64,000 bases of DNA from Hyphomicrobiales bacterium (GTDB taxonomy: Bacteria; Pseudomonadota; Alphaproteobacteria; Rhizobiales; Rhizobiaceae): NCBI GenBank assembly GCA_900472625.1, contig UCIT01000047.1:1-64000 (forward strand). Direction: 5' to 3'. Under the pieces are notes generated by a model, which was not told the origin of the DNA, ran no database searches, and was given only the letters and a program-made list of their open reading frames with translations. The position numbers and the translations under genes were made by a program. This document shows, piece by piece, positions 17,413 to 26,696 of the stretch (its first letter is position 1; the number at the start of each line of letters is the position of its first letter).

Positions 17413-18081
17413 ATGGTTATCCAGGAACCTGCCCCAACCAGTTCCGCGCGCACGGATCACATCGACACGAAGCTCGAAGTCATCGTCATTCCCGTGTCCG
17501 ACGTCGATCGGGCAAAGTCCTTTTACACCGGCCTAGGCTGGAGGCTCGATGCCGACGTGTCGGGCAAGGACGGCTTTCGCGTCGTGCAGGTGACCCCGCC
17601 GGGCTCGCCTTGCTCCGTTATCTTCGGATCGAATGTGACCGCCGCCACACCCGGTTCCGCTCAAGGCTTCCACCTCGTGGTCACCGACATCGAGATGGCG
17701 CACGCGGCCCTTGCCTCGCGCGGCGCCGAGATGAGTGGCGTCTTTCACGATGCTGGCGGCATCTTCCACCACAAGGGCGCCGACCAACGTCTGCCGGGAC
17801 CACATCCGTCCCGGTCGAGCTACGGTTCTTTCGCCTCCTTCTCAGACCCCGACGGCAACGGCTGGCTGCTGCAGGAGGTCACCGCGAGACTTCCCGGTCG
17901 TATCGACGCCAATGGCGTTGCATTCACATCCGCCGCCGACCTCGCAGATGCGCTGCGAAGGGTCGCTTCCGCTCATGGCGAGCATGAGAAGCGCGACGGC
18001 GGCAAGCACGACGACGCCTGGCCAGAATGGTACGCCGACTATCTGGTCAAGGAGCAGGCTGGCCAAACCCTACCGACGTGA
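17413..18081 (+). CDS. VOC (glyoxalase/bleomycin resistance) family protein
   Basis: 222 residues. The first 150 residues form a vicinal oxygen chelate fold: KLEVIVIPVSDVDRAKSFYT opens the first module, HLVVTDIEMAHAALASRGAE the second, and FASFSDPDGNGWLLQEV closes it. A C-terminal helical tail (HDDAWPEWYADYLVKEQAG) is typical of a rhizobial subgroup. The ATG at 17413 has AGGGAG 6 bases upstream; the 17368 start is less likely. It is transcribed away from the epoxide hydrolase operon. Substrate unknown. Confidence 0.85.
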   Translation: MVIQEPAPTSSARTDHIDTKLEVIVIPVSDVDRAKSFYTGLGWRLDADVSGKDGFRVVQVTPPGSPCSVIFGSNVTAATPGSAQGFHLVVTDIEMAHAALASRGAEMSGVFHDAGGIFHHKGADQRLPGPHPSRSSYGSFASFSDPDGNGWLLQEVTARLPGRIDANGVAFTSAADLADALRRVASAHGEHEKRDGGKHDDAWPEWYADYLVKEQAGQTLPT

Positions 18082-18173
18082 CAACTTCAATCTTTCACTT
18101 CACGGCTTTCCGACGCCCTCTCCTCCGGGCCTGAAAGCGAGCGCCTCAGGTGCTCCTCCCCGCCGAGCGTTTC

Positions 18174-18209
18174 GCGAGAACGCCGGTCCTCTCGGGCCGG
18201 CGTTCTCGC
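18174..18209. terminator. Hairpin between convergent VOC and LysR genes
   Basis: A perfect 13-bp stem, GCGAGAACGCCGG with CCGGCGTTCTCGC, and a ten-base loop. No clear T-run on either side, but its position between converging genes suggests bidirectional termination. Confidence 0.7.
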
Positions 18210-18356
18210 TTGGCTACCGGCGACACTCGTCCGTCAGCCTCGGATAACGAGCACTGAGCCTGTACCGAGCTCATCACCTTGACCGGAAGTTAGCCGTGGA
18301 GGACGAGAGTGAGAACTGTCGTTTGCCTGCAGACAGCCAACCGCTTTTCGGCACAA

Positions 18357-19289
18357 TTAATCGAGGCTGCCGGATTCCGTGGCGATGCGTCCAAGTTCCG
18401 AACGTAGACGCGGGACGGCAAAATCGATGAAGGCACGAACTTTCGGAACCGCTGCGCGGCCTTGAGGGGTTAGGATGTGGACAGGCAGCGCAGGTGGCTC
18501 CGCCTGGGGAAGAACGACTCTGAGGCGACCGTCTCGGACATATTCCGCGACATGATAGGAATAGAGCCGGGTAACTCCCATTCCATCGGCGGCGGACGCC
18601 GCTGCAGCTCGGACGCTGTTGACGACATAGCGCGGGGTGAAGTGGACGGTTCTTGGGATGGAAGTATCTCTGGCCGGCGCAAAGCTCCAGGACTCAAGGC
18701 CGAAGTTCGAGAAGGCGATCAGGTCATGGCGGGAGAGATCCGAGGGCTCGTCGATTGCGGCTCGGGTGTCGAGATATCGCGGCGCCGCGACCACGACGCG
18801 GCGGACATCTCCGCCGATGCGCGTGGACATGTGGGTCGAGTCCGCGAGATTGCCGATCCTCAGGGCGACGTCCACTCCCTCGTCGACCAGGTTCACGAAC
18901 CGGTCGAGCATTAATAGCCGCACTGAGACGTTGGCGTTCTCACGAAGGAAGCTGTCGAGGATCGGCCGGAGCACCTCCTCGCCCAGAATGGGCGGCGCCG
19001 AGATTGTCAGGATTCCTCTTGGAGAGGATCGCTCAGAGCCGGCGATCATGTCCGCTTCCTCGAGATCGACAAGCACCCTGCGGCATGCTTCGACATATCT
19101 CTGGCCCGCCTCGCTAAGTTTTAGACTCCTTGTCGTGCGGTGAAGGAGTTCCACGCCAACGTGGTGCTCAAGCAGACCCAATGCCCGACTGATCGCAGTT
19201 GGGGACCGCTTCAGCTTACGAGCGGCGCCTGCCAGACTTCCTTCTTCGACCGCAGTGACGAAGACCTTCATTGCATCGATACGATCCAT
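18357..19289 (-). CDS. LysR-family transcriptional regulator
   Basis: 310 residues. The N-terminal winged helix-turn-helix reads MDRIDAMKVFVTAVEEGSLA, then RSPTAISRALGLLEHHVGVE and LLHRTTRSLKLSEAG. A periplasmic-binding-like effector domain starts near residue 90 (GILTISAPPILGEEVLRPIL). It belongs to the large AaeR/DsdC-like branch common in Proteobacteria. AGGAG lies 6 bases before the ATG. It is divergent from the FixJ-like gene at 19539. The target is unknown; nearby candidates are its divergent neighbour or the VOC gene. Confidence 0.9.
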   Translation of the reverse strand: MDRIDAMKVFVTAVEEGSLAGAARKLKRSPTAISRALGLLEHHVGVELLHRTTRSLKLSEAGQRYVEACRRVLVDLEEADMIAGSERSSPRGILTISAPPILGEEVLRPILDSFLRENANVSVRLLMLDRFVNLVDEGVDVALRIGNLADSTHMSTRIGGDVRRVVVAAPRYLDTRAAIDEPSDLSRHDLIAFSNFGLESWSFAPARDTSIPRTVHFTPRYVVNSVRAAAASAADGMGVTRLYSYHVAEYVRDGRLRVVLPQAEPPALPVHILTPQGRAAVPKVRAFIDFAVPRLRSELGRIATESGSLD

Positions 19290-19390
19290 TACCTGCTCCT
19301 GACCGCTTTGGGCGCCGGCGGCCGCGCGCGAACTTGCCGGTCACTGGCCTTCTATCCAACAAGCAAGCAACGTGCGACCCTTCAGGCCCA

Positions 19391-19405
19391 ATACCATTGT
19401 ACAAT
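19391..19405 (+). promoter_or_regulatory. Palindromic copy of shared 15-bp motif upstream of the FixJ-like regulator gene
   Basis: ATACCATTGTACAAT. With the next bases it includes CCATTGTACAATGG, a perfect 14-bp palindrome, as expected for a dimeric LuxR/FixJ-type regulator. It lies 134 bp before the start at 19539 and about 100 bp from the LysR start, so it could serve either gene and points to autoregulation. Confidence 0.6.
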
Positions 19406-19538
19406 GGACTTCCGCGCTGCACCGCTCATTGTCTCCAGGCTTGCTAAGCGAACCGATGATTTTGTCGCCAAGCGCACATTTTGTGATACCATTTCTCGGG
19501 AAGTTGGCGACGACCTGGACAGCTCTTTGGGAGAGCAC

Positions 19539-20210
19539 ATGTACCGGATGACCTCCACGGTGACGACTTCGAACCTAGGCGATCAGGATCGACCGACAGT
19601 CTTTGTCGTTGATGACGACATCTCAGTTCGAGAATCGCTCGAGCTGCTGATTGGCTCCGCCGGGTGGCGGCCCCTGCTTTTCGACTCCGCGCAAAGTTTT
19701 CTCGAAGCACCAGTTCTGGCCACTCCCTGCTGCCTGGTTCTTGATGTGAACATGCCAGAACTGAACGGCCTCGATCTCCAGAGCATGATTACGACAAGCC
19801 CGAGCAGGATGCCGATCATATTCGTTTCCGGTTTCGGCGACGTTCCGACGACAGTGAAAGCTCTCAAAGGAGGCGCGTTGGATTTTCTTACCAAACCGAT
19901 CGAGACCGTTGCGTTCCTGGAGGCCGTGAGGTCGGCGTTGGAACAGAGCGCAGCCATGTTACGTGACGATGGCGACTTGCTCGCGCTGCAAGGTTGTTAC
20001 GAGGCGCTCACCAAGCGCGAACGGGAGGTCATGGTCCGTGTGGTCAAGGGGCTTCTCAACAAGCAGGTGGCATACGAGTTGGAAATCAGCGAGATCACCG
20101 TCAAGGCCCATCGCGGCCAAGTCATGCGGAAGATGTGCGCCCGAACTCTTCCGGACCTCGTGAACATGGCCGCGCGCCTTCGGCTTGAAGACACTGCTGA
20201 TATTCACTGA
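19539..20210 (+). CDS. FixJ-family two-component response regulator
   Basis: 223 residues from the ATG at 19539, which has GGGAGAG just upstream; the frame is open further back, but that stretch overlaps the LysR start and reads as non-coding. The receiver is canonical: VFVVDDDISVRESL, phosphoacceptor Asp in LVLDVNMPELNG, IFVSGFGD and FLTKPIE. The C-terminal LuxR helix-turn-helix (LTKREREVMVRVVKGLLNKQ, SEITVKAHRGQVMRKM) nearly matches that of the regulator at 1562. It is followed by a FixL-like kinase gene at 20350 and is the natural output partner for it. Confidence 0.9.
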   Translation: MYRMTSTVTTSNLGDQDRPTVFVVDDDISVRESLELLIGSAGWRPLLFDSAQSFLEAPVLATPCCLVLDVNMPELNGLDLQSMITTSPSRMPIIFVSGFGDVPTTVKALKGGALDFLTKPIETVAFLEAVRSALEQSAAMLRDDGDLLALQGCYEALTKREREVMVRVVKGLLNKQVAYELEISEITVKAHRGQVMRKMCARTLPDLVNMAARLRLEDTADIH

Positions 20211-20271
20211 AGCATAAACTCGACCGGTGAGCGGTACAACTTAGTATGACCCGCAGGTAAAGTCACAACCG

Positions 20272-20286
20272 ATACCATAGGATAAT
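20272..20286 (+). promoter_or_regulatory. Copy of shared 15-bp motif upstream of the first PAS kinase gene
   Basis: ATACCATAGGATAAT, preceded by ACAACCG, 64 bp before the start at 20350. Confidence 0.5.
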
Positions 20287-20349
20287 ATACGGCTAGTTGT
20301 TTAACCCGCACGATATCCTGAGGGCGCAACGCCACGAAAAAGGATAGAT

Positions 20350-23007
20350 ATGAACGTGGAACTCGTTCGGGTTCTGGAAGCGTTGCCAGGAATGGCCTTT
20401 ACGGCTCTTCCAAATGGCAGCATTGATTTCATGAACAGCAACCTTGTTGATTTCCTCGGGCTAGCCGAAGCTGTGACGGTTTGGCCCCTAGCCGCGTCTC
20501 ATTCAGATCTGCGGGACACGAGAGAGCAATGGTACGCGCTGCTCTCCGGACGCGAGCCTTTCGAAATCACATTGCCAGTAAGTCATTCCACCTCCGCGTT
20601 GCAGGAGTTGCGTGTCCGCTGCAAGCCATCGATCGAAAACGATCGGGTGGAGAGGTGGTACGGCCTGGCGACCGAGGAGGTGGGCATTGCGTGGCGAGCA
20701 TGGACGCGGGACGGCGCGGCGAAAGCATCGGAAGATGAAACCATCCTTGAAAGCATTCCGGCCGGAATCGGAGTCCTCGATTCGAACGGAAACGTCGAGG
20801 CGATCAACGGCCACCTCCTGCAATACTACGGCCGGTCGCTTGCTGAACTACGCTCCTGGGGTCGAAGTGACGTAGTCCATCCCGATGACATGCCGGGGTT
20901 AACCAACGCCGTTCAACAGGCGGTCGTCGAAGGCTCGGCCTACGAGGCCGAGGTACGGCTCCGGCGCGCCGACGGCGAATATCGTTGGTTCCGGATTGTC
21001 GGTTGTCCCCTCGCGGATGAAAGCGGCGCCGTCGCACGTTGGTACGCGCTCCATATCGATATCGATGATCGGCGGAAAGCCGAGGACGCGCTGCGGTTCA
21101 ACGAACTGGCATTTCGCAACATCGTCAACGCGATGCCTGTCACCGTGTGGACGTGCCGCCCCGATGGCTACTGCGAATTCGTGAACGATAGGTGGTTGGA
21201 ATATGCAGGATTCAATGCCGAACAAGCCGAAGGCTCCGGGTGGGAATCCGTCATTCATCCGGAGGACGCCGGCGATCTGGCAAAGTTTTGGAACGCGTCA
21301 CTTGCATCGGGCCGGCCTGCCGATTTCGAAGCGCGAATGTTCGGAACCGATGGCGCGTACCGCTGGTTTCTCTTTCGCGCCACGCCGCTTCTCGGAGACG
21401 ACGGTGAGGTCGTCAAGTGGTATGGAACTCACATCGATATCGAAGACCGCAAGCGCGCGGAACGAGCGCTGGCCGAACGGGAGCGTGAGTCCCGTTTGAT
21501 CGTCGACGGCATCGCGGGCATGATCGCGATCTTCTCGCCCGATGCCCAGTTGATCGACGGCAATCAGCAGATCCTCGACTATTTCGAGCGTCCGCTCTCG
21601 GAGTTGAACGACTGGTCGAGCAACGGCATCACGCACCCGGACGATCTGCAGACCTGCATCGATAGCTTCATGGGTTCCATCGCCACCGGAGAGCCATACG
21701 ACTACGAAACCCGCTTTCTGCGACATGACGGCACGTGGAGATGGTTCCAGCTTCGAGGGCTTCCCCTTCGCGACGCCGAAGGCAAGATCATCCGGTGGTA
21801 TGGACTGTTGACGGATATCGACGACCGAAAGCGAGCCGAGGAGAAGCTGCGCAGAAGCGAGGCGTTCCTCGCGGACGCCCAACGCCTCAGCAAGACGGGG
21901 AGCTTCTTGCTCAATCTTGGTACGGGCGAAGTCACCTGGTCGGCGGAAACCTATCGGATCTTCGAAGTCGATCCGACGACGCCGGTGACGCTCGACGTCG
22001 TCCTGTCCCGTCTGGATTCCGATAGTCTAGCTACCGTCGAGCAGGTTATCGATCAAGCCAATAGCGGGGACGGCGACTTCGACTACGACATAATCCTGAC
22101 AACGCCGAGCCAATCGCCGAAACACATACGGGTGCTTGCGCATAGTGAGCGGAACAGGGATGGTGATCAGGAATTGATTGGCGCCGTGCAGGACGTTACC
22201 GAGAGCCGGAAGGCGGAAGATGCGCTCAATCAGGCACGGTCAGAGCTGTCCTACGTAACGCGCGTTACGAGCCTCGGTGTGTTGACCGCGTCGATTGCTC
22301 ACGAGGTGAATCAACCACTGGCTGGCATGGTGACCAATGCGGAGACTTGTCTGCGCGTTCTGGCATCGGATCCCCCGAATCTCGATATCGCAAAGGACAC
22401 GGCACGGCGGACGATCCGCGACGCCAACCGCGCTGCCGAAGTAATCGCCCGTCTCTGGAACTTGTTCAGCCGCAAACCACCACACCTCGAGGCAATCGAC
22501 ATCAATGAGATTGCCGAGGAAGTCATCGCGCTGATATCTAGCGACCTGCAACATGCAAAAACGTCATTGACGACCGACTTTGCAAAGGATTTGCCGAGCG
22601 TGACCGGCGCTCGCGTGCAGCTTCAGCAAGTTATCATGAACCTGCTTCGTAATTCGATCGAGGCGATGCCGACCGCGGGAGATAGGCCGCGACGTATTCG
22701 TTTAAGGACAGAAGGAGGCCTTGGAGAAGTCCGGCTCCACATCGAGGATACCGGCGTAGGATTTGCTCCACAGGGGCTAGACCGGATTTACGACGCCTTT
22801 TACACGACGAAGCGAGACGGCATGGGGATCGGCCTCTCTGTCAGCCGTTCGATTATAGAGAACCATCAGGGCCGGCTCTGGGCTGCACCAAACGCTGACC
22901 ATGGCGCTACCGTAGGATTTTCGGTCCCGACGTCTTCAAGCGGCGACGGGGAAAGTACCGGTGGGTCGGCGGTACCGACGGCAGGTGATATGCAGAGGAA
23001 TTTATGA
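20350..23007 (+). CDS. Multi-PAS sensor histidine kinase (FixL-like)
   Basis: 885 residues without a transmembrane segment, so probably a cytoplasmic sensor. Five PAS/PAC units can be traced (roughly 1-110, 130-245, 246-375, 376-500, 501-630). Units 2-4 end in a recurring W-Y-x(4)-D-I-(D/E)-D-R-(R/K) hinge. The kinase core has His651 in ASIAHEVNQPLAGMVTN, an N-box NLLRNSIEAMP, DTGVGF and GMGIGLSVSRSIIE. The HEVNQPL H-box is that of FixL-type kinases. There is no obvious haem-binding His pattern, so the ligand is unknown. AAGGA sits 5 bases before the ATG. It overlaps the receiver gene by 4 bases (ATGA). Confidence 0.92.
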   Translation: MNVELVRVLEALPGMAFTALPNGSIDFMNSNLVDFLGLAEAVTVWPLAASHSDLRDTREQWYALLSGREPFEITLPVSHSTSALQELRVRCKPSIENDRVERWYGLATEEVGIAWRAWTRDGAAKASEDETILESIPAGIGVLDSNGNVEAINGHLLQYYGRSLAELRSWGRSDVVHPDDMPGLTNAVQQAVVEGSAYEAEVRLRRADGEYRWFRIVGCPLADESGAVARWYALHIDIDDRRKAEDALRFNELAFRNIVNAMPVTVWTCRPDGYCEFVNDRWLEYAGFNAEQAEGSGWESVIHPEDAGDLAKFWNASLASGRPADFEARMFGTDGAYRWFLFRATPLLGDDGEVVKWYGTHIDIEDRKRAERALAERERESRLIVDGIAGMIAIFSPDAQLIDGNQQILDYFERPLSELNDWSSNGITHPDDLQTCIDSFMGSIATGEPYDYETRFLRHDGTWRWFQLRGLPLRDAEGKIIRWYGLLTDIDDRKRAEEKLRRSEAFLADAQRLSKTGSFLLNLGTGEVTWSAETYRIFEVDPTTPVTLDVVLSRLDSDSLATVEQVIDQANSGDGDFDYDIILTTPSQSPKHIRVLAHSERNRDGDQELIGAVQDVTESRKAEDALNQARSELSYVTRVTSLGVLTASIAHEVNQPLAGMVTNAETCLRVLASDPPNLDIAKDTARRTIRDANRAAEVIARLWNLFSRKPPHLEAIDINEIAEEVIALISSDLQHAKTSLTTDFAKDLPSVTGARVQLQQVIMNLLRNSIEAMPTAGDRPRRIRLRTEGGLGEVRLHIEDTGVGFAPQGLDRIYDAFYTTKRDGMGIGLSVSRSIIENHQGRLWAAPNADHGATVGFSVPTSSSGDGESTGGSAVPTAGDMQRNL

Positions 23008-23381
23008 CTGTCCGCAAGAAACATGTCTCGGTGGTCGATGACGACGAATCCGTCCGGGAAGCGCTACCGGATCTCCTCCGCTCGTTCGGTCTGTCCGTGG
23101 AAGCTTTTGCGTCCGCTGAGGCGTTTTTAAATTCAAAGTCGTTACAAATCAGCGACGGCATGATCCTCGACGTGGCAATGCCTGGTATGACCGGGCCGGA
23201 GCTTCAGCAGGAACTTGGTCGGAGAGGCCGAAAAATTTCAATCATATTCATCACTGCGATCAGAGATGAGGACGTGCGGTCGAGGTTGATACGTGAAGGG
23301 GCTTCGGACTGTCTGTTCAAGCCCTTCAGCGCCGACGACCTTCAGGATGCTTTGCGGCTCGCGTCGTTGTTAGACGAATAG
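23004..23381 (+). CDS. Stand-alone receiver-domain response regulator
   Basis: 125 residues forming only a CheY/FixJ-type receiver: SVVDDDESVREALPDLLRSF, phosphoacceptor Asp in ILDVAMPGMTG, switch Thr in IFITAI and Lys in CLFKPFSADD. There is no output domain. It overlaps the upstream kinase gene by ATGA, so the two are made together. Single-domain receivers of this kind act as phosphate shuttles or sinks between kinases and a DNA-binding regulator; the FixJ-like protein at 19539 and the second kinase at 23515 are plausible partners. Confidence 0.88.
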   Translation: MTVRKKHVSVVDDDESVREALPDLLRSFGLSVEAFASAEAFLNSKSLQISDGMILDVAMPGMTGPELQQELGRRGRKISIIFITAIRDEDVRSRLIREGASDCLFKPFSADDLQDALRLASLLDE

Positions 23382-23514
23382 AGAGGGGTCGGCGGACCTG
23401 GGATCCCCCACAATCCCACATAAGCATAGGTACTAAAGTGTCTAGTGCCGCGCAGTAGCCGTGAAATGATCGATATTGTACATTCTTCCCCGGAAATTGG
23501 GCTTTGAGTGGACG

Positions 23515-26500
23515 ATGGGGATAGACGTCTTTCAGTTCTTCGATGCGCTGCCCGGCCTGGTCTGGACCATGCAGGAGGATGGCCAGGTCGTTTTCGTCAA
23601 CCGGAGCTGGGTAGAGTTCACGGGGCTGCGCCCGGCGTCTGGGCAGTCCTGGCGGTGGGAGGAGGCGGTGCACCCGGCCGATGTTGGCCCCGTCATCCTC
23701 CATCTGCGGAACCTCGGGCACTCAGAGACGGAGGGAACGATCGAAGCGCGACTTCGGAACGCTGCAGGCGAGTTTCACCATTTCCTCATTCAGTTCGCCC
23801 GTTTGGAAGACGCTGCCCACGGCGCAGTGAATTGGTGCGCGGTCGCGACCGATCTTGAACCCGTCGTTAAGAAACAAGAAAGGTCACAGGCCGCACTCGA
23901 TTTCCAGCTCGTCGTCGATAGCATCCCGATACCCGTGGCTGTGACGACACCGACGGGGGAAGTCGAAGGCCTCAACCAACTGACCCTCTCCTATTTCGGG
24001 CTTAGCCTCTCGGATCTAAAGGACTGGAAGGCCTCGGAGGTCGTCCACCCGGACGACTTGAAGGAAACCATCGAAGCTCAGATCGCCGCTCACATGGCAG
24101 GCACGTCTTACAACGTTGAGAGCCGCCATCTTCGCGCCGACGGAAAATATCGGTGGCATAACGTACTGGGTCTACCGCTGCGGGACCGGTCTGGTGCGAT
24201 CCAACGGTGGCTGCATCTCCTGATCGACATCGATGATCGAAAACGAGCCGAGGTAGCTCTCGCAAACAGTGAGCGCGAGTCGCGCTTGATTGTCGGCACT
24301 ATCGCAGGAATGGTCGCGCTCTTTACGCCCGAAGGTCGGTTGAACGGCGCAAATCAACAGCTTCTCGATTACTTCCGACTGCCCCTTGAGGAGGTTGTGA
24401 ACTGGGCGACTAACGGTATCACGCACCCGGACGACCTGCGGCACTGTGTCGAGACATTTACGGCGTCGCTCAAAACGGGAGAGCCGTATGACTTCGAGAC
24501 TCGCTTTCGTCGCCATGATGGCGAATTTCGTTGGTTCCAGGTCCGTGGCCACCCGGTCAGAGACGATAATGGCGGGATCGTCCGCTGGTATGGTCTGCTG
24601 ACGGATATCGATGATCGTCGCAAAGCGGTGGAGGCGTTGGGCGAGCGCGAGATCGAGCTGCGATTGATCGTAAACTCGATCCCAGGCCTCATCATTGTGC
24701 TCCGACCCGACGGGGCTGTGGAGAGCGTCAACGATCAGTCGTTGCGATATTTCGGCTACGATTTCAACGTGCATCAAAGCTGGCGGACCAACGATATCAT
24801 TCATCCTGACGATCGAGACCGGGGCGTAGCTAGATTCGCAGAAGCGGTCGTTTCTGGTCAGGCGTACGAGGTGGTGGAAAGGCTGCGTCGGCACGACGGC
24901 GTCTATCGATGGTTCCAGGTACGGGGAACTCCCGTGCGCGACCACGCGGGCGTGGTTGTGCGGTGGTACTTCCTGCTTAATGATATCGACGACCGCAAGC
25001 ATGCCGAACTGGCGCTGGCCAACAGCGAAAGGGAATTCCGCCATATCGTCAATATGGTTCCGGGCATGATCATACTTTCGCAGCCCGATGGGACGCTCGA
25101 CGGGAGTAACCAACAGCTACTGGACTATTTCGGAATCTCTCTCGACGAGGTGCAAGACTGGTCCACGAACGGAATAACTCACCCTGATGATGTGCAAGTC
25201 AATATCGACACCTTTATGGGAGCGCTGAAGAGCGGCAATCCGTACGACTACCAGAGCCGGTATCGAAGACACGACGGAGTATTTCGGTGGTTCCAGGTGC
25301 GGGGACAGCCGCTTCTGGACGCCGAAGGCAAGATCGTCCGATGGTATGGACTCCTGACCGACATCGACGATCGCAAGCAAGCCGAAGATGAACTGCGGAG
25401 AAGCCAGGCCCTTCTCGTTGCAGGCCAGCGCTTGATCAGGACCGGTACGTTTTCCTGGCATGTCGAAACCGACGAGCTGATCTTGTCCGACGAATGGCTT
25501 CGGATCCTCGAATTCGAAAAAGACGAAGTCGTTACCTTTGACCGGATAACGGAGCGGATACATCCAGACGACGTCGCGCTGTTTGCCGGGAAGATCGGCG
25601 CCGTACGCGAAGGCGACGAAGACTCGGAATACGAGGTTCGCGTTCTCGCCCGCAACGGCGACATAAAATACGTGCGCGTCATCGGTGAGGTTATAATTCA
25701 CCGGAATGGAAACCGTGAATGCCTTGGAGCTATCCAGGACGTGACACAGAGGCGCCTGACGGAGGAAGCGCGCGACCAATTGCGCACCGAGCTTGCGCGA
25801 GTGACCAGCATCCTCAGCCTTGGCCAGATGTCGGCGGCGATCGCGCACGAGGTGAATCAGCCCCTATCGGGCATCATCACGAACGCGAACACCTGTCTGC
25901 GGATGCTTGCAGCCACGCCCCCCGACATAGAAACGGCCCTTGAGACGGCGCGGCGCACGATCAGGGACGGCAATCGAGCCACCGAGGTGATCGCCAGACT
26001 GCGGGCGTTGTTCAGCAAGCGCAACATCGAATTCGAAGACGTCGATATAAACGACGCTGTGAGCGAGGTCGTCGCCTTGTCTGCTGGTGATCAGAGACGC
26101 AACGGCCTCGCTATTCGGACCCACTTCGCCACCGCCCTTCCCCCCGCCAACGGCGACCGCGTCCAACTTCAACAGGTGATCAACAACTTGCTTCGCAACG
26201 CCATTGACGCGGTATCTGGCGTGAAGGATCGGCTGAGATTAGTCGAGATCCAAACCGAGCTCGGTGGTGATGGGCAGATAAGCGTCGCCGTTAGCGACAA
26301 CGGAATTGGTCTTGATCCCGACGGAAGCACGCGGATCTTCGAAGCGTTCTACACGACGAAGAACAATGGGATGGGAATCGGTCTTTCAGTCTGTCGTTCC
26401 ATCATCGAGAGTCATGGTGGACGCCTTTGGGCTGAGCCTAACCAGGGGCCGGGCATGACCATGCACTTCTCCGTACCATCCGCCGAAGAGGCAAGCGTTA

Positions 26501-26517
26501 CGGCAGCCTCGCAATGA
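23515..26517 (+). CDS. Multi-PAS sensor histidine kinase (FixL-like), second copy
   Basis: 1000 residues from the ATG at 23515; a TTG at 23476 is an alternative and neither has a strong ribosome site. Six PAS/PAC units are visible, several nearly repeating one another (FRWFQVRG, then IVRWYGLLTDIDDRK). Unit 5 is more like unit 4 of the kinase at 20350 than like its own neighbours. The core has His778 in AAIAHEVNQPLSGIITN, NNLLRNAIDAV, DNGIGLDPDGS and GMGIGLSVCRSIIE. No membrane helices. It follows the receiver gene by about 130 bp. The two kinases look like products of duplication with PAS shuffling. Confidence 0.9.
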   Translation: MGIDVFQFFDALPGLVWTMQEDGQVVFVNRSWVEFTGLRPASGQSWRWEEAVHPADVGPVILHLRNLGHSETEGTIEARLRNAAGEFHHFLIQFARLEDAAHGAVNWCAVATDLEPVVKKQERSQAALDFQLVVDSIPIPVAVTTPTGEVEGLNQLTLSYFGLSLSDLKDWKASEVVHPDDLKETIEAQIAAHMAGTSYNVESRHLRADGKYRWHNVLGLPLRDRSGAIQRWLHLLIDIDDRKRAEVALANSERESRLIVGTIAGMVALFTPEGRLNGANQQLLDYFRLPLEEVVNWATNGITHPDDLRHCVETFTASLKTGEPYDFETRFRRHDGEFRWFQVRGHPVRDDNGGIVRWYGLLTDIDDRRKAVEALGEREIELRLIVNSIPGLIIVLRPDGAVESVNDQSLRYFGYDFNVHQSWRTNDIIHPDDRDRGVARFAEAVVSGQAYEVVERLRRHDGVYRWFQVRGTPVRDHAGVVVRWYFLLNDIDDRKHAELALANSEREFRHIVNMVPGMIILSQPDGTLDGSNQQLLDYFGISLDEVQDWSTNGITHPDDVQVNIDTFMGALKSGNPYDYQSRYRRHDGVFRWFQVRGQPLLDAEGKIVRWYGLLTDIDDRKQAEDELRRSQALLVAGQRLIRTGTFSWHVETDELILSDEWLRILEFEKDEVVTFDRITERIHPDDVALFAGKIGAVREGDEDSEYEVRVLARNGDIKYVRVIGEVIIHRNGNRECLGAIQDVTQRRLTEEARDQLRTELARVTSILSLGQMSAAIAHEVNQPLSGIITNANTCLRMLAATPPDIETALETARRTIRDGNRATEVIARLRALFSKRNIEFEDVDINDAVSEVVALSAGDQRRNGLAIRTHFATALPPANGDRVQLQQVINNLLRNAIDAVSGVKDRLRLVEIQTELGGDGQISVAVSDNGIGLDPDGSTRIFEAFYTTKNNGMGIGLSVCRSIIESHGGRLWAEPNQGPGMTMHFSVPSAEEASVTAASQ

Positions 26518-26615
26518 CAAGCGGGAATCGCCCTTCGCTCCGGCGTCTGTGATCCGGCCCACCTCCTCACCACTGTCCAGCAGTGGGGGAACAACCCGAT
26601 ACAAAGGTGTCGGCC

Positions 26616-26630
26616 ATACCTTGGTGCAAT
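26616..26630 (+). promoter_or_regulatory. Copy of shared 15-bp motif upstream of the second epoxide hydrolase gene
   Basis: ATACCTTGGTGCAAT, preceded by GTGTCGGCC, 67 bp before the start at 26697. Confidence 0.55.
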
Positions 26631-26696
26631 TGTTGCAGACCTCCCTCGGTGCGAACTTCCTCCTCGTCAAAACAACGCACGAGCAAGGAGGACGCT

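Noticed and set aside
24172..25113. 313-codon minus-strand frame within the second kinase gene
   Set aside because: It is antisense to PAS repeats and itself repeats because the PAS DNA repeats. No ribosome site or domain.
23515..25400. Tandem DNA repeats of about 375 bases
   Set aside because: They are the coding repeats of PAS/PAC domains in the kinase, not a separate repeat element or CRISPR.
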